From Allohahella marinimesophila (GTDB lineage Bacteria; Pseudomonadota; Gammaproteobacteria; Pseudomonadales; Oleiphilaceae): a DNA stretch of 64,000 nucleotides. The translations under genes and the position numbers were made by a program. Positions within the stretch are counted from its first letter, which is position 1; each line of letters begins with the position of its first letter. Positions 60,537 through 64,000 of this stretch are shown here, one piece after another. The stretch covers positions 496,001 through 560,000 of the forward strand of contig NZ_BAABBO010000007.1 of the NCBI RefSeq assembly GCF_039538005.1, given 5' to 3'. Under the pieces are notes generated by a model. The model ran no database searches, had not been told where the DNA came from, and saw only the letters and a program-made list of their open reading frames with translations.

Positions 60537-60764
60537 GGAATGCTCCTTGTAATTCGTTGACTTGTTTGCACGCCAATAAGGGAGCAGAGGTCGTGCCAGA
60601 GTGACCGGTAAGGGCTGCCGTCGCGGCACAAATCACGGCCGGGCCGCTCACGACGGGACCTGCAGCCCCATTAAGATCATGTCATGCGCCGCCAACCAGG
60701 CTTGAGCCTTCATATCGAACAGCTGGCACACGGTGGTAATTACAAAGTAAATGAAGCGCTTACA

Positions 60765-60790
60765 GAAAAAGAGCGGCCGAAGCCGCTCTG
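60765..60790 (-). terminator. Rho-independent terminator of the aldehyde dehydrogenase gene
   Basis: AGAGCGGC (60770-60777), loop CGAA, GCCGCTCT (60782-60789). On the minus strand it is followed by TTTTTCTG. It lies 23 bases after the gene's stop codon. Confidence 0.9.
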
Positions 60791-60812
60791 ATTGTCATGA
60801 TTCAGGCACAGA

Positions 60813-62192
60813 TCAGGCAGCGTTGATCATGATCGCCTTGATATTGACGAACTCACGGATGCCAAAGCCACCGTGCTCTCGACCATATCCGCTGTCTTTC
60901 ACACCGCCGAACGGCAACTGCGGCTTGGCGAGGTTGTAACCATTGATATTGATCATGCCGGTATCGAAATGATTGCGAGCCAGTTCAATGGCGCGGTCCT
61001 CGTTTTTAGAGAACAGGCCACCGCCGAGGCCATAGCGCGAATCGTTGGCGATACGCATAGCGTCTTCATCGTCCTTGGCCTTGATCAACGAGGCCACCGG
61101 GCCGAATATTTCTCCGTCATAGGCCGGCATGCCCGGCTTCACGTTCTCAAGCACGGTATTGGGATAGAAGAAGCCTTTGCCGTCCGGCACCTTGCCCCCA
61201 ACGGCGCACGTTGCGCCGTTGGCGAGCGACTTATCGACCTGCTCCTGAATCGTATCGCGAAGATCCTCGCGCGCAATCGGCCCAAGCTGCGTGTCCTTGT
61301 CGGTAGGGTCACCAACCTTTATCGCGGCCATCTGCTTGACGAACTTATCTCTGAACTCATCATAGATGGCAGCACTGGCGACGAAGCGCTTACCCGCTAC
61401 GCAGGTTTCGCCATTGTTGACGATGCGAGCCTGCACACAAGCCTCGACGGCGAGATCGATATCGGCGTCTGAGAGCACGACGTATGCATCATTGCTGCCG
61501 AGCTCGAGCACCGTTTTCTTTACCACCTTGCCTGCCGCCTCGGCGATCTTCTTGCCGGTGTCGTCGCTACCCGTAAAGGTCACACCGCGCACTTTCGGGT
61601 GATCGATCAGTTTGCTCGCACCCTTGCCGTCGAGTATCAGAGACTGATACACATTTTTGGGCAGGCCTGCATCCAGATACAGTTTCTCGATTTCCTGCGC
61701 CATACCAAACACGTTCGAGGCATGCTTGAGCACTGTGGTATTCCCGGCCATGATGTTCGAAGCGCTATATCTGATGACCTGATACATGGGGAAGTTCCAG
61801 GGCTGAATGCCCAGTATCACACCGATGGGGCGATAGGAGACCAGCGCACGGCCGCCTTCAAGTTCGCGGCTCTCGTCCTTCAGCTGCTCAAGCCCCTGCT
61901 TTGCCGTATAGCGACAGATGGCAGCACAGAGCTCACACTCCTGGTAACCCTGCGAAATCGGCTTGCCCATCTCCCGGGTCATGAGTTGCGAGAGTGCTTC
62001 CTGCCGCTCTTCAATCAGATCGGCCAGCCTGTTCAGAATCTTGCCGCGATTTTCCGGCTTTTCCAGGCGCCAGGTCTTGAACGCCTCGTCTGCACGATCG
62101 ACGGCGGCTGATGCCTCGGCATCCGTAAGTATCTGATAGTCGGCAATCTTTTCGCCGGTACTGGGATTTATAGTGGTGGATGTCCCGCTCAT
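60813..62192 (-). CDS. Succinate-semialdehyde dehydrogenase-type NAD(P)+ aldehyde dehydrogenase
   Basis: 459 residues. The N-terminus INPSTGEKI, GVILGIQPWNFPMYQVIR (cofactor-binding Asn), RGVTFTGSDDTGKKIAE, the catalytic Glu in TVLELGSNDAYVVL, and the nucleophile in NNGETCVAGKRFV are all clear. The sequence is nearest to the Sad/GabD-like succinate-semialdehyde dehydrogenases, converting the semialdehyde to succinate. The ATG at 62192 has GGAG 6 bases upstream and overlaps no gene. A strong terminator follows. The neighbouring aminotransferase could supply a semialdehyde, but this is speculation. Confidence 0.92.
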   Translation of the reverse strand: MSGTSTTINPSTGEKIADYQILTDAEASAAVDRADEAFKTWRLEKPENRGKILNRLADLIEERQEALSQLMTREMGKPISQGYQECELCAAICRYTAKQGLEQLKDESRELEGGRALVSYRPIGVILGIQPWNFPMYQVIRYSASNIMAGNTTVLKHASNVFGMAQEIEKLYLDAGLPKNVYQSLILDGKGASKLIDHPKVRGVTFTGSDDTGKKIAEAAGKVVKKTVLELGSNDAYVVLSDADIDLAVEACVQARIVNNGETCVAGKRFVASAAIYDEFRDKFVKQMAAIKVGDPTDKDTQLGPIAREDLRDTIQEQVDKSLANGATCAVGGKVPDGKGFFYPNTVLENVKPGMPAYDGEIFGPVASLIKAKDDEDAMRIANDSRYGLGGGLFSKNEDRAIELARNHFDTGMININGYNLAKPQLPFGGVKDSGYGREHGGFGIREFVNIKAIMINAA

Positions 62193-62272
62193 GATGATCT
62201 CCATGCTGGTGATAGGATGTCATCAATGGCTTACGCTCATGCCCCACCCGCAGATGAAGTATGGCGGAGATG

Positions 62273-63406
62273 TCATCTTTCGGGCAGATCGCTGAGCGCA
62301 CGTTCAAGATTGGCTACGGTGCCGTCGATATCATTCCATTTCTCAAGGCCAAACAGACCAACTCTAAAAGTACTAAAATCGGCCGATTCGCCAATCATGA
62401 GAGGAACGCCTGCTGCCGTTTGCAGCCCTCGAGCCCTGAACCAGGCGCCGCTACGGAACTCTGGGTCGCCCGTATAACTGACGACCACACCGGGGGCCGC
62501 GTAGTCAGATGCACTGACGCTCTTGAAACCAAATTCGGCGAACAATGCACGCACGCGACGTCCCAATTCAACCTGGGCCGCTTTCAGGTGGGCGAAACCA
62601 GTTCCTTGGGTTTCGAGCATGTTGTCTCGGAATTTCGCCAGGGCATCGGTGGGCATGGTGGCATGGTAGGCATGTCCGCCAGCCTCATAGGCCTGCATGA
62701 TTTGCCGCCACTTACCCAGATCATTGGCAAAACTGGTACTTTTCGTCTGTGCCAGCTTTTCAGAGCCGAGTTCGCTGAACATCACGATGGCACTGCATGG
62801 CGATGAGCTCCAACCTTTTTGTGGCGCACTGATCAGTACATCCACATGACAGGCTTTCATATCTACCCAGAGTGCACCGGATGCGACACAGTCCAGCACG
62901 AAGAGTCCACCATATTCATGCACCGCCTCGCCGATCTGGGCAAGGTAGTCGTCAGGCAGCAGCATTCCTGAAGCGGTTTCCACGTGAGGTGCAAACACTA
63001 CAGCTGGCTGCTCGTCCCTGATCGTGCGAACCACATCGTCGATCGCAGGCGGCGCGTAGGCAGGCTGGTCGCTGTGATCTACTGGCCGCGCATTCATGAC
63101 GATGGTGTCTTCAGGGATGGAACCGGCTTCGAGAATCTGTGACCAGCGATAGCTGAACCAGCCATTCCGGATCACGAGGCAGGTTGCCCCACTGGCAAAC
63201 TGTCTGGCGACAGCCTCCATACCATAGGTGCCGCCCCCAGGCACGATAGCGACCGCATCGGCGTTATAGACCTCACGCATGACACTCGAGATGTCCCTCA
63301 TGACCCCCTGGAAAGCGGCTGACATGTGGTTGAGTGCCCGATCTGTGAAGACGACTGAAAACTCTAGAAGACCCTCAGGGTCTACGGCTGGATACTGAAC
63401 TGACAC
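62273..63406 (-). CDS. Class V aminotransferase (alanine-glyoxylate type)
   Basis: 377 residues from a GTG at 63406, with GAGG 7 bases upstream; the frame continues to 63502 without a better start. Fold-type I PLP enzyme: the phosphate-binding stretch is IVPGGGTYGMEAVARQF, the PLP Asp is in FVLDCVASGA, and the Schiff-base Lys is in LISAPQKGWSSSP. C-terminal VGLFGLEKWNDID is typical of alanine/serine-glyoxylate aminotransferase-like proteins. It probably moves an amino group from alanine, serine or a related donor to a keto or glyoxylate acceptor. It lies upstream of the succinate-semialdehyde dehydrogenase on the same strand with an 80-base gap. Confidence 0.88.
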   Translation of the reverse strand: MSVQYPAVDPEGLLEFSVVFTDRALNHMSAAFQGVMRDISSVMREVYNADAVAIVPGGGTYGMEAVARQFASGATCLVIRNGWFSYRWSQILEAGSIPEDTIVMNARPVDHSDQPAYAPPAIDDVVRTIRDEQPAVVFAPHVETASGMLLPDDYLAQIGEAVHEYGGLFVLDCVASGALWVDMKACHVDVLISAPQKGWSSSPCSAIVMFSELGSEKLAQTKSTSFANDLGKWRQIMQAYEAGGHAYHATMPTDALAKFRDNMLETQGTGFAHLKAAQVELGRRVRALFAEFGFKSVSASDYAAPGVVVSYTGDPEFRSGAWFRARGLQTAAGVPLMIGESADFSTFRVGLFGLEKWNDIDGTVANLERALSDLPER

Positions 63407-63610
63407 GGTGCTGCCTCGGCTTTGGGTGTTATCGATGTTGTCATAGAAGACCACCTCTGCAGTGTACGTGACAAGCAGTTTCAGAGTTGTGACCAAACGC
63501 ATGCCTGCTTGCGCAAAAACACTCGTCCGGCCGTCAAAAACGGCACACGAATGCTAAACTGGATCAAGACCGGTTGATGGCACCGAGTTACCGCTGAGGA
63601 ATACCCATTC

Positions 63611-64000
63611 ATGAGCATTGAAAAATTCATTGTACTTGCATTGATCGGCGGCCTGCTGATCTACATCATTTCGATGTACAACCAGTTGGTCAGCCTGCGG
63701 AATCGCTTCAGGAATGCCTTTTCGCAGATCGACGTCCAGCTTCAGCGTCGACACGATCTCATTCCCAACCTCGTGGAAGCTGCACGCGCCTACCTTGGTC
63801 ACGAGCGCGCCACCCTGGAGCAGGTCATGACGGCACGCAACAATGCTACTACGGCCACTGCAGCGGCTGCGAAAAACCCGGGCCAGGGCGAGGCCATCGA
63901 CAAGCTCAGCGCTGCCGAAACCATGCTCGACAAGGCCATGGGTCGCTTCTATGCCGTTGCAGAAGCCTATCCGGATCTGAAGGCCGACGGCACCATTTCC
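63611..64000 (+). CDS. lemA: LemA family protein (partial, runs off the window)
   Basis: 130 residues visible. A single N-terminal transmembrane anchor (FIVLALIGGLLIYIISMYNQL) is followed by a coiled-coil-rich periplasmic/cytoplasmic domain with the LemA signature NRFRNAFSQIDVQLQRRHDL and IPNLVEAARAYLGHE. It continues past base 64000, so the C-terminus is missing. LemA proteins are membrane-anchored helical proteins of unknown biochemical role, often beside an M48-like or TPM-domain protein gene that would lie outside the window. Confidence 0.95.
   Translation, partial: MSIEKFIVLALIGGLLIYIISMYNQLVSLRNRFRNAFSQIDVQLQRRHDLIPNLVEAARAYLGHERATLEQVMTARNNATTATAAAAKNPGQGEAIDKLSAAETMLDKAMGRFYAVAEAYPDLKADGTIS

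Noticed and set aside
60621..60812. Possible small gene or RNA between the DJ-1/PfpI and aldehyde dehydrogenase genes
   Set aside because: Only the aldehyde dehydrogenase terminator is convincing; no start signal or conserved-looking frame was seen.

Overview
The window looks like chromosomal DNA of a free-living gammaproteobacterium, probably marine or salt-adapted. The base composition is moderately GC-rich. The proteins match gammaproteobacterial families: an NhaB Na+/H+ antiporter, a Pseudomonas-type arcDABC operon with an Anr/FNR box, MdtABC-like RND pumps, a CueR-type regulator with copA, and a Tus-family replication terminus protein. No tRNA, rRNA, CRISPR array, insertion sequence or phage gene was seen. 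Coding density is high, and only two stretches longer than 300 bases lack a gene.

Layout. 1-5.1 kb: an acyl-CoA dehydrogenase cut by the window edge, a K+-channel-like protein overlapping a DUF421 membrane protein, a DUF4136 lipoprotein and an AI-2E family transporter. 5.1-9.9 kb: a MaoC hydratase, divergent from a tight operon of a shortened KdpD-like sensor kinase, a KdpE-like regulator and a TrkH-type K+ transporter. 9.9-19 kb: a BrkB family protein, a Tus-like terminus protein, a small lipoprotein, a secreted M14 carboxypeptidase with a structured leader, two orphan small proteins, a hybrid sensor kinase, and a stand-alone methyltransferase resembling the catalytic domain of Hen1.

19-34 kb is an energy and low-oxygen region. 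It holds NhaB, a SulP transporter, two universal stress proteins, a PfkB-type sugar-phosphate kinase, the full arginine deiminase operon arcDABC, an SDR oxidoreductase and a P2-type cation ATPase. Four FNR/Anr-like boxes (two perfect palindromes, two with one mismatch) lie at class II spacing from plausible -10 elements ahead of the usp-pfkB, arcDABC, SDR and ATPase units. Together these suggest fermentative ATP supply and ion homeostasis switched on when oxygen falls.

33.5-40.1 kb is a minus-strand cluster that starts at a textbook CueR-type promoter: copA, cueR-like merR, two YeeE/YedE half-transporters, a circularly permuted ATP-grasp protein, a secreted DsrE-like protein and a catalase-fold protein. 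40.2-55.1 kb holds an acyltransferase with an SGNH domain, a diguanylate-cyclase remnant, and an operon of overlapping genes: acyl-CoA dehydrogenase, hybrid kinase, RND adaptor, two RND pumps and a lipase-like hydrolase. 55.4-64 kb holds a BvgS-type sensor kinase, a TSUP permease, dienelactone hydrolase, a DJ-1/PfpI protein, succinate-semialdehyde dehydrogenase, a class V aminotransferase and the start of a lemA gene.

The items most worth a second look are the Tus homologue and its promoter, the copA/sulfur-transport/ATP-grasp cluster, the stand-alone Hen1-like methyltransferase, the structured leader of the carboxypeptidase, the KdpDE-like/TrkH operon, and the FNR-box set. All assignments come from reading the sequence and remembered family features; no searches were run.
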